From Vibrio sp. ED004 (lineage in GTDB: Bacteria > Pseudomonadota > Gammaproteobacteria > Enterobacterales > Vibrionaceae): a stretch of 64,000 nucleotides of DNA. Positions 35,565 through 45,579 of this stretch are shown here, piece by piece. A program made the translations under genes and the position numbers. Within the stretch, counting starts at the first letter, position 1. Each line of letters opens with the position of its first letter. The notes beneath the pieces were generated by a model. It saw nothing but the letters and a program-made list of their open reading frames with translations, was not told the origin of the DNA and did not search any database. The stretch lies in contig NZ_CP066149.1 of the NCBI RefSeq assembly GCF_023206395.1, forward strand, positions 62,001 to 126,000, read 5' to 3'.

Positions 35565-36890
35565 TTAGTCTTGAGTCGTGTTTTTGTAGATAGTCCCGTT
35601 TTTCATGATCATGTCGAAGTTGTCTGTTGGATTCGTTAATACCGACAAGTCTTCCAACGGGTTACCGTCGACCAAAATCAAATCCGCCAGTGCGCCCTCT
35701 TTTACAACGCCAAGCTTCCCTTCATATGGGTTTCTAGGGCCAGACATTTCAAGCAGCGCAGCGTTACCAGAAGTCGCTTGGCGAAGGATCTCGTAGTTTG
35801 AGAACCACTTAGTGCGGTTGGTAAACTCTTCGTTTTGACGCGCCATTAATGAGTGATCGGCAATCACATCCGTACCAAAAGCTATCTTCTTGTATCCCTT
35901 CTTCTTGATAAGCGAGAACGTATTATCTAAGCCGTCAAACGCTTGTGCGAATTTGGCTTTCTGGCTTTCGTTCACTCCTGCGGGTGTGTTGATGTACACC
36001 AAGGTTTGAACGCTCAACCACGCGTCTTTCTCAATCAATAAGTCGAGATTTTCTTCGCTGATGAAGTTAGCGTGTTCAATCGATTTCACACCATTATCCA
36101 GCGCCATACGAATCCCATGATTGTTGTACACGTGCGCTGCGACATAAGTGTTCCAGTTATCTGCGGCTCTTACTGCCACATCCACCTCTTCTGGCAAGAA
36201 CTGAGTCACATCAAGAGGATCGGTTGGTGAAGCAGCGCCGCCTCCAACTAAGATTTTGACCTGACTTGCACCTTTACGAAGCTGTTCGCGAGCACCCGTT
36301 AATACTTGAGACTGACCATCAACAATCTCGGTGTGACCACCACGAACGAATGGATCAGGATCATTGGTGTGCAGCTTAGACAGACTATTTGGCATACGAT
36401 AGTCAGCGTGACCACCTGTTTGCGTTAGAACGCCACCAGACGGGTAAATTCTTGGGCCCTTGACCATGTCAGAATCAATCGCCTTCTTTAGAGAGAAGGT
36501 GTTGCCGCCCATGTCACGAGCCGTAGTGAAACCACGCATCAACATAGCTTCAGATTCTTCAACCTGACCAATGGCAAAACGGTACTCATCCGCCACCATC
36601 ATTTCGCCAAAACCTAGCTGGAGCGACAGATGCACGTGAGCATCGATAAAGCCAGGTGTCAGAGTTTTTCCCTCACCTTGAATCACTGACGTTACACCTT
36701 GTTGATCAAGGTTCTCACCAATCGATTTAATGGTGCTGCCTTTAACCAAAACATCCATGTTGGATGTTAGGCCGTTGGTGGTGCCGTCGAATATTTTCAC
36801 GTCTTTGATCAGCACGCTGTCTGCTGCAAATGAAGAGAAAGAAAGCGCCGACAAGATTAAAGAAGAGATCACTGTTTTTTTGTAAAGCAT
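35565..36890 (-). CDS. Secreted amidohydrolase (prolidase/imidazolonepropionase type)
   Basis: The ATG at 36890 (MLYKK) gives a 441-residue protein with a signal peptide ending F-A-A near residue 22. The longer frame from 36929 is rejected. Metal ligands of the amidohydrolase barrel are visible: H-x-H in FIDAHVHLSL, a Lys in QVKILVGGGA, a His in AAHVYNNHG and another in SIEHANF, and D in AFGTDVIADHS. Relatives cleave N-acyl or prolyl substrates. It is 53 bases from the DUF3299 gene start side on the same strand, so they probably form a unit. Confidence 0.85.
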   Translation of the reverse strand: MLYKKTVISSLILSALSFSSFAADSVLIKDVKIFDGTTNGLTSNMDVLVKGSTIKSIGENLDQQGVTSVIQGEGKTLTPGFIDAHVHLSLQLGFGEMMVADEYRFAIGQVEESEAMLMRGFTTARDMGGNTFSLKKAIDSDMVKGPRIYPSGGVLTQTGGHADYRMPNSLSKLHTNDPDPFVRGGHTEIVDGQSQVLTGAREQLRKGASQVKILVGGGAASPTDPLDVTQFLPEEVDVAVRAADNWNTYVAAHVYNNHGIRMALDNGVKSIEHANFISEENLDLLIEKDAWLSVQTLVYINTPAGVNESQKAKFAQAFDGLDNTFSLIKKKGYKKIAFGTDVIADHSLMARQNEEFTNRTKWFSNYEILRQATSGNAALLEMSGPRNPYEGKLGVVKEGALADLILVDGNPLEDLSVLTNPTDNFDMIMKNGTIYKNTTQD

Positions 36891-36943
36891 AACGATAAAC
36901 CTAAGTAATTTGGATTGGATTAGTTTCAATTGGATAAAGTGAA

Positions 36944-37639
36944 TCAGTTTAGAAATGCAACGTTAGCCGCCGTCATGTGGTAAATACTTTCCACACTGTT
37001 CGTTCCATCGTAGTAATTGCCTTGGTCGATGTTTAACTCGCTTTGCAATGTCCCTTCAATGAACAATGGCGCCTCTAAAGAGGACATCACGATCCCCTCT
37101 GGGTAGTTAACCAGTATGATCTGATTCGCAGGTGGCGCAGGTGTGTGAATGCATTGGCCAGCGATAGGTACGAGAAAGAACTTGGTAACAGAAAGCCCTT
37201 CAAAATCAATCGGTACCATGTAACCGCCCAGCTTCCAGTTCTTATCCAAAACTTTAGGATTCGGGGTGTAAAAACGTTCTTCGTTGAGCGTTATCATCTC
37301 ATTTCGCAAGTCGTAGAGTTTGTTCGCATCTAGCCCTTCATCGAGCAAAACATCTGCGATTTTGTGCACTTGGTTATTGATGTAGTCGCTGTATTTGGGG
37401 TCACGGTCTAAGTCACCCGTTTTGATCGCATCCTGGAAACTGGCGTATTCTCTTAATAAGGAGATGTTCTCGTAAGAGAGGTCTTCAAAAGGGTTCTGAA
37501 TTTCTTTGGTTGGCTTGATAAGCGCATCCCAATTAAGGTCGGCATTATCCTGAGAGATATTCGAACTGTGAACGGCATTAGACGTCATCAAATACCCGAT
37601 TAAGGCCACCAATAACGCGATTAAAACTTTAGTCTTCAT
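36944..37639 (-). CDS. DUF3299-domain exported protein
   Basis: The ATG at 37639 has an AAGGGG site. The 231-residue protein has an N-terminal hydrophobic segment (signal or anchor), then a helical linker, then the domain W-K-L-G-G-Y-M-V-P-I-D-F-E-G around 140-160 with F-F-L-V-P-I-A-G-Q-C-I-H-T-P-A-P-P-A-N-Q. The C-I-H-x-P-x-P-P-x-N-Q block is the DUF3299 hallmark. Many DUF3299 proteins occur with exporters; the role is unknown. It probably shares an operon with the downstream amidohydrolase. Confidence 0.8.
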   Translation of the reverse strand: MKTKVLIALLVALIGYLMTSNAVHSSNISQDNADLNWDALIKPTKEIQNPFEDLSYENISLLREYASFQDAIKTGDLDRDPKYSDYINNQVHKIADVLLDEGLDANKLYDLRNEMITLNEERFYTPNPKVLDKNWKLGGYMVPIDFEGLSVTKFFLVPIAGQCIHTPAPPANQIILVNYPEGIVMSSLEAPLFIEGTLQSELNIDQGNYYDGTNSVESIYHMTAANVAFLN

Positions 37640-37837
37640 ACACACCCCTTCTACTATTCCACTTGAGTAAACAACGTTTCAAAGCCTGCTCATCGATAAC
37701 GACCTAGGCGATGAATGGAATTATATGAGATGCACCGATTTTCCTTTTATCCCACTTGTAGGATCGGATCCTACGTATTTCGATGTCTTCTTTTCTCTCG
37801 ATTGCTGCTTTTCCAACAATAGAAAGAGCGCGCACAA

Positions 37838-37864
37838 AAAAAGAGCCGCTAAAAACGGCTCTTT
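37838..37864 (-). terminator. Terminator of tnaA
   Basis: AGAGCCG/CGGCTCT arms flanked by A7 on the left, so the minus-strand transcript ends in a T-run. Confidence 0.85.
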
Positions 37865-37895
37865 GGTTCTGTGACTATTCGCTTATGTTGTTATT

Positions 37896-39368
37896 TTAAA
37901 ATGCTTCTTCGAGCGTTTGTTCATTCTTTTTTCCTGCTTGTTTCTCGCTTATTTCTACCTCTTTCAAGCGCGCAGTAAAGTGTCTTAACACTGGCGGTTC
38001 ATAGGTAAAGTCGAGCCCTTTCACTTTGCTTGCGTTCTCTTTCACTTTCCCGAACGCTTCAATAATGAAATCCATGTGTGTTTGTGTGTAAGTCGCGCGT
38101 GGAATGGTTAAGCGCAATAGCTCTGCTGGACATGGATGTTGCTCTCCCGTTACCGGGTCACGGCCTTGCAATAACGAGCCAATCTCAACTGCTCTTATGC
38201 CTGCCACTTTGTACAGCTCACACGCCAACGCATGTGCGGGGAATTGACCTGCTGGAATATGAGGAAGCAGCTTACCCGCGTCGACAAACGCAGCATGACC
38301 GCCCGCTTGCTGACACACGATACCTATCGCCTCTAAGCCATCAACGAGGTATTGAACCTGACCGATGCGGTACTCTAACCAATCTTGACGCATACCGTCA
38401 TATAGGCCAACCGCAAGGCGTTCCATTGCACCGCCCTCTAAGCCGCCATAGGTTGGGAAGCCTTCTTGCACGACACACAAAGTTCGACACTCTGTGTACA
38501 CATCCATGAAAGAGTCGTCTTTAAAGCACAACAAGCCACCCATTTGTACCATTGCGTCTTTCTTGGCCGACATAGCCAAAGCATCCGCGTATTTGTAAGA
38601 CTCACGTGTGATTTGTTCGATAGTCCAATCTTGATAACCGGATTCTCGCTGCTGAATGAAGTAAGCATTTTCAGCATAGCGTGCAGAGTCCATGATCACT
38701 GGAATATCGTACTTCTGTGCAATCTCATACACAGCTTTGAGGTTGGCGATAGAGACAGGCTGTCCACCAGCTGAGTTACAGGTAATGGTGCTAACGATGT
38801 AAGGAACGTTGGCAGCGCCCGCTTCCAAGATCGCCTCTTCCAATTTCACTATATCGAAATTGCCTTTAAAGTCGGCATTCACTGAGGTATCGAACGCTTC
38901 TTTGGTATAAACGTTCTTCGCCACGCAGCAATTCACTTGAGTGTGGCCTTGCGTGGTATCGAAGAAGTAATTCGACAAAGCGACCATTTTGCTGCGATCG
39001 AGTCCCTTTTCCATTTCACGCTTCTTAATCAGAACAGGAATGTAAATCTGCTCTGCGCCACGCCCTTGGTGAGTAGGAATAGTCAGCTCATAGCCAAAGA
39101 TATCTTTCACCGCATTCGACAGTGCATAGTAACTGCGGCTGCCACTGTAGGCTTCGTCACCCATCAACATTGCTGCTTGCATACGTTGTGTGATTGAACC
39201 GGTCCCGCTGTCGGTCAGCAAATCGATGAACACGTCATCACTGTCGAGCAAAAATGGGTTCATGCCCGCTTCGACAATGGCTTGCTCACGGTAAGCGCGA
39301 GTTGTTCTTTTTACTGGTTCTACAACGCGAATACGAAACGGTTCTGGTAGATGTTTGAAATTTTCCAT
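37896..39368 (-). CDS. tnaA: Tryptophanase (L-tryptophan indole-lyase)
   Basis: The ATG at 39368 has an AAAGG site and gives about 490 residues, near the family length with a short extension. It is a PLP enzyme that splits tryptophan into indole, pyruvate and ammonia. Seen: the N-terminal [27 protein letters not shown]-x-[23 protein letters not shown], and S-A-K-K-D with the PLP lysine. No tnaB-type permease follows. Its leader region has hairpins but no convincing tnaC. Indole is a signal in many vibrios. Confidence 0.95.
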   Translation of the reverse strand: MENFKHLPEPFRIRVVEPVKRTTRAYREQAIVEAGMNPFLLDSDDVFIDLLTDSGTGSITQRMQAAMLMGDEAYSGSRSYYALSNAVKDIFGYELTIPTHQGRGAEQIYIPVLIKKREMEKGLDRSKMVALSNYFFDTTQGHTQVNCCVAKNVYTKEAFDTSVNADFKGNFDIVKLEEAILEAGAANVPYIVSTITCNSAGGQPVSIANLKAVYEIAQKYDIPVIMDSARYAENAYFIQQRESGYQDWTIEQITRESYKYADALAMSAKKDAMVQMGGLLCFKDDSFMDVYTECRTLCVVQEGFPTYGGLEGGAMERLAVGLYDGMRQDWLEYRIGQVQYLVDGLEAIGIVCQQAGGHAAFVDAGKLLPHIPAGQFPAHALACELYKVAGIRAVEIGSLLQGRDPVTGEQHPCPAELLRLTIPRATYTQTHMDFIIEAFGKVKENASKVKGLDFTYEPPVLRHFTARLKEVEISEKQAGKKNEQTLEEAF

Positions 39369-40123
39369 AATAGTACCTTTCAACAAATTCAGCCTAAGGC
39401 GAAAAGGCCAAATTCATTATTTTTAGATGTCACGAGTCATCACCATTAATTTTATTTCACGCACGATCACACTCGTGATAATTACGATGAAAATTAATAG
39501 CTAGAAATAGATAATTTAATCAATGATGTGTTGATTAGGATCCAATTAATAATGACTAAGAGATAAAGAACCACATGCACAACAATACAAATAGCGAACA
39601 CATGAATTACTAAATTTCTTAAAACGAAATTAACAGGATTGGGCAAAGCTCAGGAGCTCTGCTGGCGCGTGACGCCTAGAGGGAACTACTCTGAAGAAAG
39701 GTGGAACGAGAGCTGATGATCTAAAGTATACCAAGCTAACAAGGTTAGCCATGTTGTTGATTGCCATTTCAGATACATGTTCACAATATATCCCTACGTT
39801 GAAATCAAGGTGATCCGAAATTTAAATATAGTGCAATTGTTTTATAAATACAGCGAAAGAAAGTATAAATGTGATCAATATTTAGAATGGAAATTAAATA
39901 CGATAGCGTGTTATATAAACTGTGAATATTGTCAGTTTATATACTATTAAACTAGTTCACGGAATTAACTAGTGCCGACAAATAGCTGTAGTGATAAGGG
40001 ATTTCGGTAATAGAGATTTAATTAAAACTAATGGCAGATAAAACAAGCTCTGATAATCACTGAGTTTCGTTAACTTCTTCTTCAGCTTCATCAGAGCTTG
40101 GTTGCCAGTTCTATTAGTTCGGG
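39369..40123. other. Intergenic region, 755 bases, between GTPase pair and tnaA
   Basis: The next gene to the right (40124-41788) also runs minus, so tnaA has its promoter here. An 8-bp inverted repeat TCACGAGT/ACTCGTGA (39430-39437 and 39471-39478) lies in the leader, and TGTGATCGTGCGTGAAA is a half-matching CRP site. A 15-codon ORF with a Trp at codon 11 begins at 39603 on the minus strand but lacks the other conserved residues of TnaC. A block around 39630-39720 is distinctly GC-richer and can form hairpins, unlike the AT-rich surroundings. No ORF of note. Confidence 0.5.
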
Positions 40124-41788
40124 TTACTTCTTCTTAACCACTTGTTTAATCGCCATTTCAGCTAACTTCGGTGTCGCGGCTTTCAATGCACTTGGTGCCA
40201 CCTTCTTACCGGCTTTTACCGCTTTGTTCAGCTGTCCTTTGACCGACGTCCCTCTTTTCATTGCTTCAAAACGTTGGCGATTTCTCTGCACGTTATTTGC
40301 GTCTGCGATACGCTCGAGCAGCGTCTGTCTTAAAGCATCTAAACCAAACTGCGCCTTTTCAGGAGCAATCGCCAGTGGCAATGCAATATCGGGTTGTAGC
40401 AGTGTTTGATTATATTCAAGAGCCTGAGCAATGATCTTCCCCTTGGCCGACGTCGGGTTATCCAAATCATAAGGCGGCTGCCATTCATCCACAGGCTTGA
40501 GTCTGTCGACCTGATTCACAACCGTGACAAGTATTGGCTTCTTGCGTGAGATGTTCTTCGGGTCGTCATAGAATGCGTCAAACTTACCCTTCAACTGTTT
40601 ATCCAATTCACGAGCCGATTGATTGGCTTTAAGCACCCAAAGCACCACATCGGCTTGAGTCATTTCTTTAAGCATCAAGGCTTCGGTTTTGGCATTGCCA
40701 TCAAGCCCTTGAAGATCAACCACTCGAACGTCATTGTCATCGACAAACGCGTTGTAGACGGTTGAAGTATCGGTTGACGGCAGAACATCGACCTCGGCAA
40801 CCAGTTCTTGCTTAAGCGCATTAATGAGTGAGGACTTCCCAGAGCTTGTTTGACCCACCAGCACTATTCGTACGGGCTCTAATTCAGGAGCAAAGCGTTT
40901 CTCGTCGGCTTCTGAAACATCAGACGCTCTCAGCGATTCATCTTCAATGCTGAATCGCCCGCTATAGAGATCAATTGCTACCGCGGCTACTTCATCGAGT
41001 AAAGCTTGTTTGGCAGCGTATTGCATATCATCGACCACACCTTTGGTCATGGTAGATGTCGCTTGTTCTCGACCTAAATCAGAAATCACCTTGAGGGGAT
41101 TCAAATACAGGTTTTTAAGGTGATTACCCCAAATCGCCGCTTTGAAGATCTTCTGCCCTAGCTCACCGTATTTATCGTAGGCTTCGTAGCCCGCTTTGAT
41201 GTAAGAAACCTTAAGATACTCAATACCCGGAATGTGTTCTTTCACCACTAACTTGTAGCGGCGGCTGACCTCTTCGAAGAGTTTTAGGCCTTCCGGAATC
41301 GAAAAATCGAGTGATTTCTTATCAAACTTTGTAGCGACAAATTCAAGCACCTCTAAACCAGTTTGGTCGAGGTTGCCCCACTCTATCTCGTTACTTAATT
41401 GCTGACGTACATAGTGTTTCGAGTCGTTCCAAATCAACAACTCAGCTTGCGACCATTCATCAGATGCTTTGACCATTGCATCGTTTATTAACGGATCAGC
41501 AGTCTTAGGCGATGATTCGGCTTCACCCTCGCTTGCTGAGTTGGCAGACGCATTGCTATAAGTTGGTTGGCGAGAAGAACGGCTCGAAATGTATAAAGGA
41601 ATGGTGAACACCAAGGTACTCACGGCAATGGCAATCGACATTTCCAACAGATAGCCGTATTTAACCGCCAAAAACAGACCAAAGCCCATCATGATGAGGC
41701 TTGGGAAGATCGCCGAAATCAGCGCAATTCCCCAACGCCCGCTCGATAAAACGGCAAGTAGTCGAAATAGGTTTCTAATTTTCTTCAT
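40124..41788 (-). CDS. Membrane-anchored GTPase, second gene of a GTPase pair
   Basis: A 554-residue protein with an N-terminal double transmembrane segment (about 18-65), a long helical region and a C-terminal TRAFAC-type GTPase domain: P-loop G-Q-T-S-S-G-K-S-S near 311-320, G3 motif D-L-Q-G-L-D-G near 351 and G4 N-Q-V-D near 423. The tail is basic (K-K repeats). The first 14 bases overlap the end of the upstream GTPase gene, so the two proteins are probably made together. Members of this class are related to Era/dynamin-like membrane-remodelling GTPases. Role unknown. Confidence 0.8.
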   Translation of the reverse strand: MKKIRNLFRLLAVLSSGRWGIALISAIFPSLIMMGFGLFLAVKYGYLLEMSIAIAVSTLVFTIPLYISSRSSRQPTYSNASANSASEGEAESSPKTADPLINDAMVKASDEWSQAELLIWNDSKHYVRQQLSNEIEWGNLDQTGLEVLEFVATKFDKKSLDFSIPEGLKLFEEVSRRYKLVVKEHIPGIEYLKVSYIKAGYEAYDKYGELGQKIFKAAIWGNHLKNLYLNPLKVISDLGREQATSTMTKGVVDDMQYAAKQALLDEVAAVAIDLYSGRFSIEDESLRASDVSEADEKRFAPELEPVRIVLVGQTSSGKSSLINALKQELVAEVDVLPSTDTSTVYNAFVDDNDVRVVDLQGLDGNAKTEALMLKEMTQADVVLWVLKANQSARELDKQLKGKFDAFYDDPKNISRKKPILVTVVNQVDRLKPVDEWQPPYDLDNPTSAKGKIIAQALEYNQTLLQPDIALPLAIAPEKAQFGLDALRQTLLERIADANNVQRNRQRFEAMKRGTSVKGQLNKAVKAGKKVAPSALKAATPKLAEMAIKQVVKKK

Positions 41789-42887
41789 AGCCCGACGCCG
41801 CCTTACCTTTTTTCAGGGATTCATTGTAGATCTTTTGCATCTCTTGTTCAGACACTTCTTCGCCTTTGTTCTTATGATAGAAGTAAAAACACGCCGCTCG
41901 ACCTAAACCGTAACTGGTACCAAAACTCATGGCTGCGGCCGCAACCGCGCCGACCGTTTGGCCATAAACGGGAATCAGCTTGATCAGCTGTCGAGTTCCG
42001 AGCTTCATGCCGTATTGCACTGCAAAGCTACTTCCCAAAGTGCCTATTAGCTCGCTAAAGACTCTCTTGTTCCATTCAACCCCATATTGGTTTGCCAAAC
42101 TATGGAGCATCTTCGCTTGAATTGCAGGTACAGACACCAAGCCAACGCCCGGAATCAAGTCACTGGCCGCTGCACTTCCTGCGTACCAAAGCACTTCGTT
42201 TTCGACTTGGTCAAAGTTGGCTTCTTCTTGGGTGGAATGCTCTTTGTCGACCACCATCATTCCGATAACAGGAAGCATATTAGTCAGCTGTTCAATCAAG
42301 GCTTCATAATTGTAGATTTCGCCACTGTTGTTGCTCTCGCCCTCCGTTTCAAAATCCACCGCGACCGATTCAAATCCCTTTCCCCACACCTTCTCTATTT
42401 GATTGGTGTTGAATTGAACTTGCCTTGCGCGGTCTGCTTCATTGGAAGACAACACAGCAGTATGAACCAACAGTAAGTGTTTAATCTTCTTTTGCTTCTT
42501 GATCTGTTGCAGGGCGGAAAGCACGGCGGATTGTTCAGGCTCATCGGCTTTCATCACCACGACGAGCGCATTACCCGCTTGGCCGATCTCTTGAAGATCG
42601 TCTGCCGGATCGTAATCAACCTCACCCAAACCTCGAGTATCGAGAAATCGCATGACTGGTTTGTCTTGAGGAAACGCATACGACATTGCTGTCATGGTGC
42701 ATGGCGCAAAACCGTTACCGACTTCAACAGAGGAATCCCCCGTGACTGCTTGAATAAACGATGACTTGCCCGCGCCCGTTTTGCCCAACAGCCACAAGGT
42801 CGGTAGATGCTTACGCTGATATTCATGAGCCTGAGTGAGATCGGGATTCTTGCTCGGATTAATGAAGTCTTTAATTTGATCAAACAT
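41775..42887 (-). CDS. GTPase with DUF697-like C-terminal membrane domain
   Basis: The ATG at 42887 gives 370 residues; a GTG at 42905 is possible. The N-terminal Era/YcjF-type GTPase has the P-loop G-K-T-G-A-G-K-S (35-42), G3 D-T-R-G-L-G-E near 82 and a V-H-T-A-V-L motif. The C-terminal third is a hydrophobic Ala/Gly-rich region (A-S-D-L-I-P-G-V-G-L, then A-V-A-A-A-A-M-S-F-G-T-S-Y-G) of DUF697 type. It starts the two-gene operon. Confidence 0.8.
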   Translation of the reverse strand: MFDQIKDFINPSKNPDLTQAHEYQRKHLPTLWLLGKTGAGKSSFIQAVTGDSSVEVGNGFAPCTMTAMSYAFPQDKPVMRFLDTRGLGEVDYDPADDLQEIGQAGNALVVVMKADEPEQSAVLSALQQIKKQKKIKHLLLVHTAVLSSNEADRARQVQFNTNQIEKVWGKGFESVAVDFETEGESNNSGEIYNYEALIEQLTNMLPVIGMMVVDKEHSTQEEANFDQVENEVLWYAGSAAASDLIPGVGLVSVPAIQAKMLHSLANQYGVEWNKRVFSELIGTLGSSFAVQYGMKLGTRQLIKLIPVYGQTVGAVAAAAMSFGTSYGLGRAACFYFYHKNKGEEVSEQEMQKIYNESLKKGKAASGYEEN

Positions 42888-43188
42888 GGTTAGACTAACG
42901 CTCACTTGATGTTGAGATTCGGGTTGGTGACCAGGTGCGATGACTTATATAATCGGGTTATCGCCTTTAGCTTAAGTTTGTTCAGTGACGCGTTTGTTCA
43001 GTCGTGCTGATTTACAATTGCTTAAGCGCTTGTTTTTATAAGCCTGTTTTATATACGGTTCTATCACGTATTTAAGCATGCTCCAAGCTATTGATATGCT
43101 TGATACCTCAACAGTTTAGGCCGTCTATTTGTAATCAACAGCCATCAGTGAGTCGCTAGCAACAAACACAGAGAGCCCAAAGAGAAGT
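42888..43188. other. Divergent region between the GTPase pair and msrA
   Basis: About 300 bases with the promoters of both. No ORF or structured element noticed. Confidence 0.4.
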
Positions 43189-43698
43189 ATGGAACAAATT
43201 TATTTAGCAGGCGGATGCTTGTGGGGTGTGCAAGAGTTCATCAAGTATGTGCCTGGCGTGATCAGCACAGAAGCAGGCCGCGCCAATGGTAGCGACCAAC
43301 CAAAAGAAGCCGAGGCATCAAAAAGCGATGACACCCAAAACGCTTATGATGGTTACGCAGAGTGTGTGCAGATTGAGTTCGACCCAAGCATCACATCGGT
43401 CACGGTTCTGATGGAACATCTGTTTGAGATTATCGACCCTTACAGCGTAAATAAACAAGGTGTCGATGTGGGCGAAAAGTATCGCACCGGAGTTTACAGC
43501 ACCGACGATCAACACTTAGCGGAAGCCGAGCGCTACATTGCATCACGTGAAGATGCAGATCGAATCGCCCTAGAGGTTTTGCCATTAACCAAATACGTCG
43601 CCAGTGACGATATCCACCAGCATCACTTAAGCCACTTTCCTGAAGATCATCACTTATGCCATATCCCTTGGGATCTGCTGCATAAATATAAATCTTAG
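43189..43698 (+). CDS. msrA: Peptide-methionine (S)-S-oxide reductase
   Basis: A 169-residue cytoplasmic enzyme that repairs methionine-S-sulfoxide. The catalytic Cys is in the motif G-G-C-L-W-G at residues 8-13, where the family usually has F at the L position. Other MsrA blocks: Y-D-G-Y-A-E-C-V-Q-I-E-F-D-P in place of the usual G-H-A-E-x-V, E-I-I-D-P, and the central Y-R-T-G-V-Y. The two distal resolving cysteines common in larger MsrAs are replaced by a single C near the end (H-L-C-H-I-P-W). The ATG has an AGAAGT site. Confidence 0.85.
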   Translation: MEQIYLAGGCLWGVQEFIKYVPGVISTEAGRANGSDQPKEAEASKSDDTQNAYDGYAECVQIEFDPSITSVTVLMEHLFEIIDPYSVNKQGVDVGEKYRTGVYSTDDQHLAEAERYIASREDADRIALEVLPLTKYVASDDIHQHHLSHFPEDHHLCHIPWDLLHKYKS

Positions 43699-43746
43699 TT
43701 TGAGCCTCCAACCTAGCTGCTAAGATATTTAGCCTAGAACCTAAAA

Positions 43747-43782
43747 AGCCCCAGAACGCTGACACGTTCTGGGGCTCGTTTT
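43747..43782. terminator. Bidirectional terminator between msrA and the PL6 lyase gene
   Basis: A 12-bp perfect GC-rich stem (AGCCCCAGAACG) with T-run on the plus side and A5 on the other. Confidence 0.85.
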
Positions 43783-43817
43783 TATCGTTGCCAGTTAAAA
43801 ACTGACTTTATTCTGCG

Positions 43818-45434
43818 TTACTTGTTTGTGTTTTCAAGCACGTAATCTGGACCTGCTGTTTCAGCTGTTACCACTGCCAGTTTAGACACATCTGCACCTT
43901 CACCTTGGTAAGCGTTCATGCCGTTTTCTACCGCTACTTTTGGTAGTTCAACCGAGTAGCTTTCAATCAGCTCAGAATCCGTCACTTGACCCACGTAAGT
44001 TTCGTCTGTGTATGTCGCACCCACTAATGGGAAGTCGTGAGTTGCACGTACACTTACAAACTCAGGTGATTGCGAGTTATCAACCACGTTGTGTTTGAAT
44101 GCCACATCTACACCTGCGTAAATGCCTTCAACTTCTGCGTTGTTAAACAGGCTTACACGGTGGCTTTGGTTACCGTAAACAATGCCCCACTCAGTATCGA
44201 CTAGAGAGTTGTTTTCGATGGTGATGTTTTTCGGTGTCCATTGCTTGTTAAGCTCTTTGCCTTTCACCGATTGATCTAACTGCTCGCCATTTGCTACGTC
44301 GATGATGCCCGTGTTAATCACGATACCGCCACGTAGGTCAGCGTTGCCTTCAATCACACCATCACGGCCACGAGTGTTAGCAATGTAGTTGTTGCGGATC
44401 ACATGGTCTTCATCGTAGATACGAATACCGCCTGTTAGACGTTTTTCGTTACCCAAGATCATGTTGTTCTCAACCGTGTTGCCTTTGCCGTGACGCAGTG
44501 AAATCAGTGCCGCACTTTGGAAGATGGTATTGCCTGAAATCGTGTTATCGCCCGACTTAATGGAGATCAGCTCACGCTCACCATCCATATCGATCATCAG
44601 GTTGTTTACAAACTTAGAGCTTGAATCCCACTGTGAAGATTTAGAATCGCCGATGCGAATCGCTTCCCAGCTGTTGCCGTTGTAACGAATCGCTTCTTTG
44701 ATATCGAATTCATTAAACTGGTTTGGCTTTTGATCCATAAAGATGTTGTTCGCGATCAGGTGGTTGTCTGACGTGTCGTCCTTTTGAACACCAATCAAAG
44801 TGCCGCGCTTTTGCTTACCTTCGAAACGGTTGTTGATCACTTTACCGTCTTTACCCCATAGGGAAACCCAAAGGTACTTTGGATACTCAGAGCGACGCTC
44901 ATCTGGTTCGTACGTGTAATCGTGGTTGAAGTAGTAGAATGTTGAGTTTTGCAGCGTGTTGCCATTACCCATCATACGTACTGCACCGAAACGTTCGTTT
45001 GGACCACCTTCCGTAAACACTAGGCCATCAAGCGTGATGTCATCACCTTTCAATTCGAACTGGATCAAACCAGTGATCCACGCAGAACCTGCTTGTTCAG
45101 CTTTGATGGTGATGTCATTCGCGGTGATCGTCACTTGACCTAAGTTTGCATATTTACCGTTAGGGATAACAACTTCGTCGCCATCTTTTAGGTTTTCAAA
45201 TTGTGCTTTAAGTGCAGCCACTTGTTCTTCTGAAGCAACATCTAGTGTATTGCCATCAACCTCAGTTAAGCGGTCACTGCTTAGTAAGTAACTACGATCG
45301 ATTTCGCTGATCGAAGGTACCGCTTGCTCAGCTGCGCTGATCACGGGTGCTGCTTTTTCTTGAGTCGTGCAGCCTGTCGCGAAAGCTAACGTAAACGCGC
45401 TAATAATGCTTACCGAAATTAATTTTTTCTTCAT
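43818..45434 (-). CDS. PL6-family alginate (mannuronate) lyase lipoprotein
   Basis: The ATG at 45434 gives 538 residues and a lipobox A-T-G-C near residue 22, so it is a membrane-anchored enzyme. The mature part starts with a linker and then a parallel beta-helix with many N-x-I and N-x-F rungs typical of chondroitinase B/PL6. The active-site region R-F-E-G-K-Q-K-R-G-T-L-I near residue 240 matches the family. PL6 enzymes cleave poly-mannuronate or mixed alginate to oligomers or monomers. It is about 145 bases behind the SSS symporter gene, likely the same operon. Confidence 0.85.
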   Translation of the reverse strand: MKKKLISVSIISAFTLAFATGCTTQEKAAPVISAAEQAVPSISEIDRSYLLSSDRLTEVDGNTLDVASEEQVAALKAQFENLKDGDEVVIPNGKYANLGQVTITANDITIKAEQAGSAWITGLIQFELKGDDITLDGLVFTEGGPNERFGAVRMMGNGNTLQNSTFYYFNHDYTYEPDERRSEYPKYLWVSLWGKDGKVINNRFEGKQKRGTLIGVQKDDTSDNHLIANNIFMDQKPNQFNEFDIKEAIRYNGNSWEAIRIGDSKSSQWDSSSKFVNNLMIDMDGERELISIKSGDNTISGNTIFQSAALISLRHGKGNTVENNMILGNEKRLTGGIRIYDEDHVIRNNYIANTRGRDGVIEGNADLRGGIVINTGIIDVANGEQLDQSVKGKELNKQWTPKNITIENNSLVDTEWGIVYGNQSHRVSLFNNAEVEGIYAGVDVAFKHNVVDNSQSPEFVSVRATHDFPLVGATYTDETYVGQVTDSELIESYSVELPKVAVENGMNAYQGEGADVSKLAVVTAETAGPDYVLENTNK

Positions 45435-45579
45435 CTTACATCTCACATTAAATAATGGATTACCAAAATAACGGCCACCCAAACTGGTGACCGTTTTATT
45501 AAAGTTTTCTTTGTTTGAACTTATAATTTCTTAAGACTTGTCGTCTTATTGAAAGCCGTATCTCTTGAGGGATAAGGAC

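Noticed and set aside
39560..39605. tnaC leader peptide
   Set aside because: The only short frame with a Trp (starting at 39603 on the minus strand) lacks the conserved Asp and final Pro; kept only as a comment in the intergenic entry.
39690..39725. Hammerhead ribozyme core (CTGATGA at about 39713)
   Set aside because: No correctly placed GAAA partner and no complementary stems around it were found in either permutation.
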